64,000 nucleotides of DNA from positions 12,110,338 to 12,174,337 of the forward strand of contig CM060199.1 of NCBI GenBank assembly GCA_030562195.1, given 5' to 3'. A program made the position numbers and the translations under genes. Below the pieces are notes generated by a model, which made no database searches, was not told the DNA's origin, and was given only the letters and a program-made list of their open reading frames with translations. Below are positions 37,186 to 50,000 of this stretch, piece by piece; position 1 is the first letter of the stretch; each line of letters opens with the position of its first letter. The stretch is from Nipponacmea schrenckii (lineage: Eukaryota > Mollusca > Gastropoda > Lottiidae).

Positions 37186-37321
37186 ATTGCGGAAGAAAAT
37201 AAAAATTTTATTGATAGTATCTAAATGGACCTAGTGATTCGCCTTTAAAATATTGAGGATATGACTAAACAATGATCAGTTCTTAGAAACTATCAATAAA
37301 ATTTTTATTTTCTTCCGCAAT
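37186..37321. repeat. Perfect 33-bp inverted repeat (136-bp hairpin)
   Basis: attgcggaagaaaataaaaa, ttttattgatagt at 37186-37218 is repeated exactly in reverse complement at 37289-37321 around a 70-bp loop. Probably a small MITE; perfect arms imply recent origin or conversion between the arms. No promoter or gene is adjacent: the nearest coding exon is about 760 bp downstream. Confidence 0.7.
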
Positions 37322-38084
37322 CTCATTTCAAAAGAGCTGAACTTATAAGAGATCAAGTCATCTGAAATATTAATTATTTGCATGCTGACTATAAAAATTT
37401 TAGAGAAATTAAAATCTAAACAAGACTGTCATGATTTTTCAGAACCTTATCTTTAAAAACTGTCACATCTTTAACTCTTTAATTTCAATTTCCTGAAAAT
37501 TGATTATGTAATGGCTGTAAAGTGTTAACATCCGTACAATATCCGATAATTTAAAGTGGCGGTGCTTTTGATGTATAAGTTACCAAAAGACACGTTATGT
37601 GTGACTGTTTGATACAATATTTGCCTGAGTTCAATATTATTGATGTTATGAAAGGCGAAAGGCTGCGAGAAGCCCTTTTATACATGTAAGAGGACAAATA
37701 ACAAAAGGGTGGGATAAAATGCATTCATTGGTTTAGATACCGTTATAATATCGTCGCGTTATTACGTATGTTGACTTCATGGCTTCGGTACGGAGGCTGA
37801 ATTTGAGACTTTGAAAGTAAACATTCACTGAAGCGTGAAGATGGTTTTAAGCCTATTGTTGGTGAAATGAGAATATATAATTTTAGACTCGGGGTTATTT
37901 TTATCATTTCTAACTTATTGTTGGCTGATGAATGACAGTGGAAACATTGTTGATTTAAATTTGAAAGTTAGTTTTGATTATGGATTTTGAAGTTGTTGGA
38001 CGTGTTTTTAGTTTAGATTGACCACGACCACTCGGTACCTGAGAGATAAATGCTGAAATCCATGCTCGCGAAGGAGAGTGAAGG

Positions 38085-41000
38085 ATGGAGCGAATCCCCG
38101 AGAAGTCTGACTGTGATGGAATTGACTGGATGTGGATGAATGAAGCCGGAGACGAGGAGGAGGAAATCGAAGACTGCGATTGGGATCGGTGAGTTTGTCA
38201 AATTTTCCGACATTCGTATACCGTATGCTATCATCTTTATATCAGTAATCGAGAGTCACTTTGTCACAGTAAATAGGTGTTTATTGTCTACGTTTGGAGA
38301 ATTTTAAAGGCTGGAGATGACACTTCTTTTGGAATCTTACCAGGAAAGGTCGTGACATAAAGAAATTGCTAATTTAATTAGTAAAGGAATTATAAGTGAT
38401 GACAAGACATAACAATAGAGAGGGGGTAGATAATTTTCATAATTTTGGGTTTAATGGGATTGGCCAGTGACTGTAGGAGAGTTACACCTTAGGCCTATAC
38501 CAGGACCTAGAGTGTTTTTTGACATGCCAGCTGTGATCTAGGCCTAGGCTACTTTCATTTTCTTGTCAATTTCAGAACATAATCTCAGAACTATTAATTA
38601 CAGAACAACTTGAGAGAAGTCCTTATTTATATGATATATTATAGATCTAGGCCTTCATATATTTGTGATTGCAGATTAATTTGTAATCAGATTTGATCAA
38701 ATAAGGAAATTTATTCATATGAATTTAAACACAATCAGGTTTTCATTTAGTTTATTTTTTATTTATTTATTTTTTGGTTATAATTCTTTATAAAAAAATA
38801 TGAAAAATAAATAAATTTTAGTTTGCATTTTATTGCATAAAAAATTTATTCAGTGTTGTAGGCCTACTGTTTAATTTCTGATTTTTTATATAGATTTGTG
38901 TATATGGTCAACTATTGAATAGGGTTGTGTCTTGTTTATTACGGTTGTTTACATGCTAACAATGAAACATAGTTGTTATCTTGTTGTTAACTAAATATAG
39001 TTTTTTGTTGTTGAGTAAACTAAATAGAGTTGTTAAAAAATGAAAAAAAAAAAATGTTGAAAATAGTACCATTGATCAGTAACCTATATTGTACTGCATT
39101 GTAAATGAATTATATTATTATTATCATTAGCATGTCATAATCCAGATAGAGTTGTTACGATTTTGAAAATCAATTAGATTTGTTATCATATTGTAAACTA
39201 GATAGAGTTGTTAGCATGCTAACTGCAAAACAAAGTTGTTATCTTATTGTTATTAACCAATAAGAGTGGTTTACAACAAGTAAAGTTGTTGAACATGTTG
39301 TAAACTAATAGAGTATTTAACATGCTACCATGTTGTTAAATATGTAGATAAGTTATCATGTTGTACGCTAAAGGGATTTGTTTTATCATGTTCTACACTA
39401 TATAGAGTTTCATTCAACAAAATAGAATTTTTTTAATGTTTTCAACTAAATGAAGGTGACTGGTGTATATTAATGTTTCCATACTTTATAATTGGTGGTT
39501 TAAAGGACCAGCTACAGGGCTTGAGTTTGTTGTTATGCAAATAATGTCATGCTGGACTCTAATTTTTGAAACAATGATTGTGGAGTACTTTTTGAAGGTC
39601 TGCGACAAGTTCCGTGCTGAAAATAAGACATGAAAGAATGAGAAAGTACCTAATGTTGAACTGTGTGGACCATGTAACTTATTTATTTTATAAATAATGT
39701 GAAGAGGCCAATATTAAACTTTAAATATTATGGTTAGAAAAAGTTAAATATTATGTAAAAGCTCTTTTATGATACCTGACTAACCTCATAGCCTGGGGTC
39801 TGGGAAAAATAATAGCCATAGGTTAGAAAAAATGGTTCTCAGAGAAAATTTAACCTGACATTTAAATAAAAGCCTTCAACAGGATTTTGAATGCAGATTT
39901 ATTTCCCATATTTCTTGTTAAATAGATGTAGAAGCCAAGAATTAATGAAACTTTGGGAATTTGAAATTAAAATATATATTGGCATGGATGGTATGTGATT
40001 TCCTTACACTCAAGTTCACATGCATCTAATACCTAAAATAAGTGTTCATCATTAGTAATTATTAACCAAAAACATCAATATATCATATTGGTCAATTATC
40101 TATCCATCCTCCCATAAAGCCTTGATGGTCTATTGTCAAAAATGCTCTTAAAACTTGAATAGCTCATTGTCAAAAAATTACACCCATGTAGTCATGCCTT
40201 TAAACCTTAATCATTCATTGTAAGAAAGAAAAAATACAGCTAACCTCTAAAGACCCTTAAGATATGGTAACCCTTTAATTGTGTTAGATGGTATCATCCC
40301 TTATTGATAGCTAATTAATAGATAGTAGATATGGCCCCATTGATACTTATTCATAGTGCCCCATTGAACAATTCAGATCCCCTGAGGGTGTGAACCTTGA
40401 CCCATGAGTTGATGAAAAGGATCAGTTTGATGTTATGTAAGTGAAAATTAAAACCAGGTTTAGTGTTATATTGCTAATTCTATTATAACAGTATGGTGTA
40501 ACATTGATTAGGTCATGCTCAAGGCGTTGACCCTACTCTACTTTATTTACCAAAGCCATTCTATGATCTTATTAGTTAATTAATCAAAACCAAACAAGTA
40601 CATGACCCTTACAGAGATTTTCATTTTCAATCTTGAAATTTTTAGATTCCTTTCAATTTTATTTTATATTATATGAAGAGTCAACATAAAAACCTTGTAA
40701 ATAAATTTTGTAAAACACAGCTGATATTTATATCATAAACTGCGTTTCCACTTAAAATTGTGAAGTAAAGCTAGCTTTAAAGCCAACTTTATTGCAGAAC
40801 ACGCTGCGTTTCTTGATTGCCGAACGAGCAAAAGCCGGCTTTTTCAATTCCACTTGTTTAAAAAGCCGGCTTTAAATTAAGCTAGCTTTCATTAGGCCCC
40901 CGATAAATTGCCAAACAAGAAAAGTGAGATTTTCGGTTCCCAAACCGTAACGGTTCGGCAATTTAACAAGTGGAAACACACAAAAGCTAGCTAAAAGCCT

Positions 41001-44000
41001 GCTTTTGCCCAAGTGGAAACACGGATAATGTCTCTACTTGTGACCTAGGCCAGTGCTTCTAAAGTAGAGTTTCTTGTATTATAAAAAAATTAACAGCTGA
41101 TAATATGAATAATTCTGGAAAATCTACAGAAATGGTAAGATATATATTACTTTAAAGAACTCGCACAATCCTTTATTTAATTTTGGAGGGCCTACCAGTG
41201 AAATAAGAAATTATATTTTGAGAGTCCGCACAGCTAACAACATAGTTAACATACACGGTCTTTATATCTTTATCTAATAGAGTGTGCCCATGAATATTAA
41301 AAGTTTATCAGTTCGACTTATTGCCCCATATTTTTCTGCCAATTACCTATTTTTAGACATGACTAATGATGATGCATATTTTAGCCTAATTAGTTAAAGG
41401 GAGAATTAAAGAAAGAAATCTATGAACCATAAAAAATAAATTTATTTCCTTAACCTGCCAGTTTGTGAAACTAAAGAGTAGAAAACATGATTTATGTCAT
41501 GGGACAGTATGACATCAAGCCTGCCATGTCTTTCTATTGACTGACATGTCAGTGACGTACGACACATGTCATTTTTGATTTTATAAATAAACAATTAATA
41601 AATAAATTAAAAATTTATTGGTAGGTCTACAATGTGTGCTGATAGATCAAGTCCTAAAAAATAAATTGCTGAATGAATTTGCCCAATTTATAGCAATTTA
41701 AAGTTCCAATATGAATAAAGTTTTATTATGTAAAAAATAAGTATATATTTTTAAAACATAATTCAATATTTGGACATGGATGCTAGATGTTTCAGGTTAT
41801 AGGAGAATGAAAACAATGCATTAAAATAAAAAAAGGCTAAGTATACAACAACAACATAAAAACATGACAGTGGCCAAGTTCAGGGTCAGATAAAACATGA
41901 ATTTTTAGATAATAGATAAGACATCAAGAAAATACTTTCACTTCCCTTATAGGACTTGATAGTTATCAGTGCACTATTGAAAATTGAGAAAGCCGCATGA
42001 AACGCTTATAACCCCTGATGAGGTTTTCTGTGATGACCACACAGAAAGACTTGACAAGCTCATGCAAAAGCTACATCTTAACACACATGTTTAAAGCACC
42101 ATGCAACATGGCATAAAATACTGTAGTAGGTTTAGCTCTTTACAGTTGGTTTTGCATGCCAGCTTCAAAATAAGAAGAGCCACAGAAGCTTTTTTAAAAT
42201 TTTGTTAACACAGTTGAGTCATTTTCCATTTACATTGATAGAAACTAAATAAATGTCAGATACAAGTACTAATGCAATGTTTATATGTTAAAAGTATTTC
42301 TGGTGTGACCAGCCAGACCATAAGCCTCACTTTCCACAATTCACCTTATGTAATAATATAATAATAAGTAGTCACTCTATTAAAGCTTAACACTGTGACC
42401 TAGACAAGTTCTTTTCCTCTCAACACTGATCACTAATTAACCCTTCTGAAAGCAAGCAACAGATATCATTTTGATCTTTATACCTTTCAGTGTGATTAAT
42501 AATCACCAATTTGTTTCATGTTACGCCCCTCTGTCCTTTTTCTACTGGCTTAACCCTGTCCACTTTTTAACCCTTAAGGCCCAGACTTAACTTCAAATAA
42601 CAAAGCTCAGTTTGATGTTAGTGAAGGGGCACATTTCTGCATTCTGAGTTAAAGTTTTGGGGAATTTTTATGTCAAATTATGTAAATACATAACTAATAG
42701 AGTAGAGAAGTAATTTCGTCAAGTAAGATATCAAATTCCAAAAGATCCATCTTGACCACTGCCCTAATCAGATCTTTAACATACAGCCAAATTTACTTAT
42801 TGCACACTTCATTGTATATGCATTTTCATTAGTGAAGCGATGGGCCGAACCATTTTTCTGTTTCTATACATCATTGGCGATTATTTTTAGTAGACCCAAT
42901 TGTTTGTGAATAAACTTAGCATAGAAAAGGAAATAATTTAGTGTAACCCAGGACACCAACCTAATTCACTTCCTAATATAAGTTCATATTGTTCTAACTT
43001 TATTAGGTCAAATATGTCACTAGTCATGTGGTACATTTGTTTCCGATTTGGAAGTTAAAGTTGCAAAGCCACTAAATATGAGATTGAAAGGCTATACCAC
43101 ATAGATATTAACACCTTTTGCAACAAACCCATGCTTAAAAGTATTTGTTTAAATGTACATAATGCAGTAAAATCAAGTGATTTGAGAAGGATTCATCAAC
43201 TTTATACCAGTAGTGTAAGTTGAAACTGCTTTTGGTAAAGGTTGGCATTCTATTTGTTAATGGGTCAGAAATGAAATGGTCCTCAGAATAATAAACTGTT
43301 AAAATTTCCAAAGAACAAAACATCTGTTCTGAGAACAATATTTTTGGTAATGTAAAAGGGGGTTATTGGATATACTTACTGATTATGTTGTACATTTGTT
43401 TCCAATATGATAGATTAAGAAACATACCACTGGAATATTCAAATCAATTAATCAATTAGTTATGTAAATCAGCGCTCTTTTGGAAGGAAGCTGAAGTACC
43501 AGTAGTCATTGGTTATAATTTGTTTCCAAATCAGTATGATAGCAGTTTCTATTCCGCTTAAAAATTACATTGGTGTGGTCAAATTATATACCAATTACAC
43601 TTTTGTAAACTTCAAGACAACAGCTGTAACTTAAGTTTCAAAAGGATTGGAAACTGGCTTTCTTAATTTTGTGTGTATATCAAGGAAGCTGATAGCATCA
43701 ATTGGCACCATTATAATTTAAAATCGTACCTCTGCTGTTCTTGCAATTTCAATAAAAGTAAGCATATTTCGACATCAATATTACAAAGGGTCTTGTATAA
43801 TATTATTAGAATTTCCCATAGTGACATCATAAAGACGTCTGATTAAAATTGAATTGGTGTAAATAAGTGATCTATGTCCATTTGATTCACATAAAGATTT
43901 AAGAAAACCTCCTACAATCCCTTTACGTTATGAACCATAATCATAATTTTTTCTGATTATTTTTTGTCGGCAAGCTACATGGAATTTAAAATTGACCAGC

Positions 44001-47000
44001 AAGTACACAAAAAAATTGAAAACTGTATCCCTTAATGTCTGGCATGAGTATTAATAACAAATGTTGTTATCAAGGACAAACTCATTCAGAAAAAACAATA
44101 TTTCCGTCTGGTACCTATTATATTCCATCTAAACTGAAAGTCCTGCGTAATAAAAAAAGACATTGTATAGTAATGGAAAAAACGTCAAATTTATAGGATA
44201 GAAATGGGGTTCATAATAGTCTGTTGACATGTTTGATGGGATAACATATCGTTTTGTGGAACATTCCAAAAGATTTCGAAAGCCTACAAGGTACTTGTTT
44301 TTCTTCTACTCTCTTTCTTTGCATTACCTTATTTTTAGTAATTTTTAAGAATATTAAAAATGGGCTCTTGGCTCCTATTTCAGAAGAATGTTTATTTTCC
44401 TAGGCTTTTAGAGAATTGGCAATGAGATTAAATTTTTGAGTAAAATTGTAAAGTTTTGTTGAATAATCATTGGTAAGAATTACTAGTAAATCCCAAATTT
44501 TATTATTTAAATGTAAACAAAAAAGTTGCAAGATTACCTATAAACAATTCAGACTTAAAAGGAATGTTTCTTTTAAAAACTTTTTTTTTTGAAAATTAAG
44601 CTCAGAAATGTGTGAATAGCAGAATTTGAACTCTAAAAATTAATATTTTATATAAAATAAAGGTTTAAGTTTGCTTATGTACTCTGTGTCATCCTATTTT
44701 GTTTTGTGAATTGTTTTTGCTTTAGATAAAGACAGTCCAACATTCATTTATTTTCATGTCTGCAGACGGCCAGTCAAGTCGGTGTCCTAATTCCTTGCAG
44801 CAATAGGATTAAGCTAATCTCATTAGACTGATCCGAATTAATCCAAATCCATTCAAACAGATAACAGCATGAGTCCATTTTCTATTTAAGACAGGTCTGT
44901 GTTGGATTGAAAAAATGTTTGTTATTGCTGGAAGGATATAACATGCATTGCTCAAACAACTTTAAGATTCTATGTGTTATTCTGAGTGAAGAGGAGTGGT
45001 TAGAGAGCCATTCTAATTCTTTGTGTAAAGTATCAGAGCTTTCAAAATTTCAATATTGGAATATAAATGTGGATATATGAGCATATGATTATCCATTTGG
45101 AATGACAGTTTAGTTTACATGGACTGAGTTCATCAGCTTGTCTTTTCAACATTAACCATATGAATATGACTAATTTACTTATTGTTAACTTGAATTTTGA
45201 TTTGAATTTGATTTTTAAGAGGAAATGAAATAGAAAAATGCATTAATCTGATAACAAGTTTTTTCCAAAACTAATTTGATTGTTGTGAAAGATATATATT
45301 ATCTTGGATCTCTGTTTTAACTGCTGACCCCTAAGGCCCAGGTCACACTTTAGGTACATTGCCTCGAGGACTTATTTGCCCTGGATTTTTCTCTTTGATA
45401 TTTTTTAACCAATTGTCAAGCCTGAAGCATTTTTGGAATAATTTGAATACAATCTGTAACATCTTTAAAAGTCTGAAAAAAGAACATAATTACAAAAGAT
45501 TTTGGACCAATTGTGCTTAAAGAGGAATTTAAAATGGAAGATGTTCAAGGTTGGCTTGGACAGAAGGAAGAACAGAACCTGTAAGTGTGAATTTACCCAA
45601 AATATTGTTCAAGTTGTCAAAAGTCTGCTATGCTTTTTTTAATTTGAGGGTCATTAGCCACTTAATTTTCTTGGTTCTTCAAAATCTTATTTTGTTTTTA
45701 GTATGGTATTACTCAAAAAATTTCAAACTTACAACTTCATTTATAAGATTTTTGTTAAAAATGGGCCCAGCACCTCAATGAGTTCTCAGTTCATGTTATG
45801 TTTGAAATGTGAAGATGTTGAAGGATCTGTACAACTCAACTCATTCATTTGACTGGCCAAAAATTAATTCTTCTTACACCATGAAAATATTAGAAACAAT
45901 AAGCTGAGTTTAAAAGTGATACTGCATTTTAGAAAGGACATACAATTTTAGTTCTGAAGAATGGTCAATATGAGTACATATTTATCAATGAACTTACCTG
46001 GTGTCATAAAGTAACAGAATACCTGTAAAATCTGCAAAACTCAGAAAACAAGTAATTATTGAAAGACACTTAAGCATTTTTGAATAATTAAATGTATTTA
46101 ATGGATATTTTTTTTTTTTTTGGGATGTATTATACTACATTAGGACAGTTCAGTGGCAAATACCAGACCTATTGACAAAATACATTCAACTCCTTTTTAC
46201 AAGGAAACAAGATGGGTATTCAGTGATCCAAATACCAGCTGATCAAGAATAGAATCGAGTCCACCTTGAGGTTAAAGATAAACTGTGCTTTAGCCTGTAA
46301 GAATAGAAATTTTCACAGGACTGGTGAATCCCTCAAGATATTAAAATCATGCATGTTTTTATTTTTTATTTTCTTCATATCATGTCAGATATTATGTTAA
46401 ATACGAGTCACTTTGATTTGACAGATGAAATGTATTTTTCCTAATGTTTGTTACCCAAGGCTGCATGTAAGATGAACTTTAATTGGGTTCACTGCCTTTA
46501 TGTCTTGTGATACGATATGATATAAACATTTGTATAGCACTCTATCTAAAATAAAATGTTTTAAATTTCAAGAAAATGTAAATTGTACATTATTAAAAGT
46601 AATGGTTTTACTGTTCTGTACGAACAATGGAAGTGCAGACAGATTTCTTTTGAATTTAAAGTTTTCTGCTTCTGTATCGTTAGGATGAGGTCAGAAACAC
46701 AAACTGAGTCTGTCAGAACACACCAAGTGTCCCCATAGGGTGTTCATTTTGAAAAAAATCCTCACATTTTACACTACAAATTCAAACATCTTCATATTGA
46801 AAGCAATGAGAAACTTAACACTTTTAATTTGATGTCACACAACCTCAGGGCTCTTGCATCACTTTAAGTGTTTAACTAAAAGCTTTGAGTGGTGGTTGAA
46901 GAGTTAAATACATATGTTTTTCTTATTTCAAGTATTTGTCACCCAAAATGTCAGAAATTTGTTAACCTTTATTCTTATTTATTGTGTTTATGCTGCTTTA

Positions 47001-50000
47001 ATTTTAACTGATCTAAACTAAACTTACAATATCAATTCAAATGATTGTGTTTTTGGCCCAAAAATGCCTCAAACTTTTGAACTATTTCATTTGTAAATTC
47101 CACTTTTATATGTGACATGAAACTTTTTTATTATACTTTAAAAAGAAAATCTGTAAAATAAGTAGCTGCCACCTTATTATATGGGATGCTAGATATTAGT
47201 TGTTTATGTGGTCAGTTGGTACATAGACTGACACATTGTTACAATTTTAGTACTACTATGTTAGGTAATTGGTCAAGGTTAATATTCAATTTTGGGAAAA
47301 TACAATACCATGAAAGTACTGGTTGAAAAGGATATGATATATGACAATTACAGTTCTCTATGTAATCCACAGAGAATGAGAATAACAAATGTTTTTATTT
47401 TAAATCTATAGGCACGGGTTTTCTCTATTTCAATTCTAAAGTTCAATGTTAAAAAAAAATTGTTCACAAAGGGAAATTATGAGTTTCAATTCTAAATGTA
47501 TTTGACCTATGTCAAAATGCCCGTCAAATTACAAAACTGTCCCTTATGGCCATGTACATAGTCAGTGCTTCTGTTTCTACCTATTAATATACCTTACCCC
47601 CTATTTCATATTTTAAAAAAATATCAAGGTCGATCCAAAGTACACTTAGACCTAATGCAATGATTATAACAGTAAATAAAATGTTATTTTTTTTAGATGA
47701 GATAACCAAATTTCCAGTTGACTTCTATTTGTTGTAAACATAATCGTATTACAACGTAGTAAATTTACTATATGGTGACGTAAATTAGAAATTTTCCATT
47801 ATCCTTCAGTCGACACTACACACGACCTCATCATATGCAACCATTATTTGTTTCAGATATAAAATTCAATTAGAACACTGAATTATGGAAGGGGATATCT
47901 ATTTCCACATGTTAAAAGTTTTGACATATTTATAGCTATTAACCTTTACAGAAAGGTTAAGCTTAAGGACTTTTCTGTGGTTTTTTCTTTGCTCAAATTT
48001 ATGAAAACTCACAAAATGAATGAATCTGAAGGCTTTAACTAATTTTAAAAACTATGTAAGCTTACGTATAAGCATTTAAATTTTTTATTAAGAAAACTAT
48101 TGAACAGATTTAAAGATAAAACTAAAGGTGTAATTGCAGAAAAACATTGTAGAAAGGAATTTAAATATATTAAGGTGCATTGGCTCCAAACTGGGCAATA
48201 TATATAACCTAATAAACAGAAGTGTAGGAGCCTCAATTTTATTGTTGTAATTACTGATGTGAAATTGTTGGAGCTATATGACATAGTCCATATAATATAC
48301 ATATTTTATTATATTGGTCAATATAATTTTTTTTTACATATTTTATTCCTTTAAACCCTGGTGTATCCTACTCCTATTTAACTGTATAAAGCCCAGTCCA
48401 CATGAGCATGTTTAAAACTAGTTTTCTGGTGGAGTGGTATTGTGTTTGACTTGTGTTAACATACATTTAGTTGAAAATGGGATCAATGCACAGACTCTAG
48501 CAAGTATTACTAGTTTGCTGTCAAAACAAGCAAAACCTTATTCAAAGTGATGCACCCTGTTTCAGTTCAACCTACGAAACAAAATTGATCAGTCTTAACA
48601 AATTGCTTTCTCTTGTAAGCAGGGCTTAATATCATATCCCTAGTATTTTATTGTATACTTGATTCTATTTATGATATTGCTACCCCAGTTATAAAATATT
48701 TTATTGTGACTGGAGTATGGTAGTGTTTATCTGCAGTATTGACCTTGACTACATCCTTTTTACAATCAACAAAATAAACAGTTAGAGTAGGGTGTCAATA
48801 TCAACATCAAAATTTATTTATTCATAAAAAATGTCATTATGATTTGAGATCCAATTGAGCATATTAGGCTCTATTCACACAATAAAGAACACCAAATTAA
48901 ATGATAAACTATTTGAATCGGTGTAGGATAACAATTATTAGATTGACATGATATTTTTAGATGCTCTCTCGATGTCAGCCCCTCCATCTTATATAAAGAG
49001 AATTTCAATATATTGATTTGAGTTGATTTTTTTTTAGCACATAAAAAGATGATCATATCACTGCCTTATTAAAACATAACAATGAAATTGTGATAAGTGG
49101 CAGGGCAATAGCTGAATTACTTGTGTGAATGTGTTAAAATTGGACAATATTTCCTATTAAATTCACAATGATATGATTATCAGAACTGCAAAACAATAAA
49201 TGATTTTAATTAGGTATGAAGTATAATAGGCAAGTCTTCTGTTTTAAGATGTATTGAAAATGAGTTTGTGGATATTTTTGAAATAAAATATTTATTTTGG
49301 GTGTCGGTTTGTGTCATAACTGTCATGTAGAAATAATATTGTTTGTTGTGTGACAGTTCGTCATTTAATTTTGTGTCATTTTAATTTAAAAAGTTGAACA
49401 TACCAGGTGCATGATGGATTTTAAAACTTGTATTTCTGGACTTAATATTAATTTTGAGACTTTAAATGAAAAAAAAAGATGATAACAAAAATGATAGGCC
49501 TATTTTACAAGTGCACACAATACTGATTTGAAGAATTGACTTTAGAAGAATAATTAAAAGTATGAGTTCACATCCCAAATTCTTTCTATAACCCCCCAAA
49601 TAACTGGCTTCCTAATAACAATCAAATGTTAAAAGAGGAAATAACCAAAATTATTTTAAATATAATTTTAAATTCTAATTTCAGCTCAGCACCAGTGAAA
49701 CATTTCACACATGAATTATCAATTCGTGGTCGCCTAAGAAGACTGTTGATTAAAAATCCCACCACCAGTAAGTTTGACTACTTTAACATTAGGCGCTATG
49801 CTATGGGTCTGAATACTATCCAAGATAATGCCAATGCTTTTAGTTTTTAAATTACCCCATTTTTTTTGTCAAGAAAATATGAATCTAACATATTTGTCAA
49901 TGAACATTTTATAATGTCTAGAATTCTGCATCACTAGCAGATTTAAGTGATAATATTTTATCTGCGTTGAGTACAATAAAAAAGAGTATTGTATTTATAC

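Larger units (their letters stand above)
38189..49684 (+). other. Intron 1 of the Slo2 gene (11.5 kb), mostly unique AT-rich DNA
   Basis: Contains a degenerate minisatellite (38930-39440), a MITE (40739-41028) and a candidate alternative first exon (45534-45580). Three weakly similar blocks around 'gtacatttgtttcc' occur at about 43000, 43390 and 43510. Short remnants of gtcacacttt-type MITE ends occur at 45335 and 48390. No other gene seen on either strand. Confidence 0.6.
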
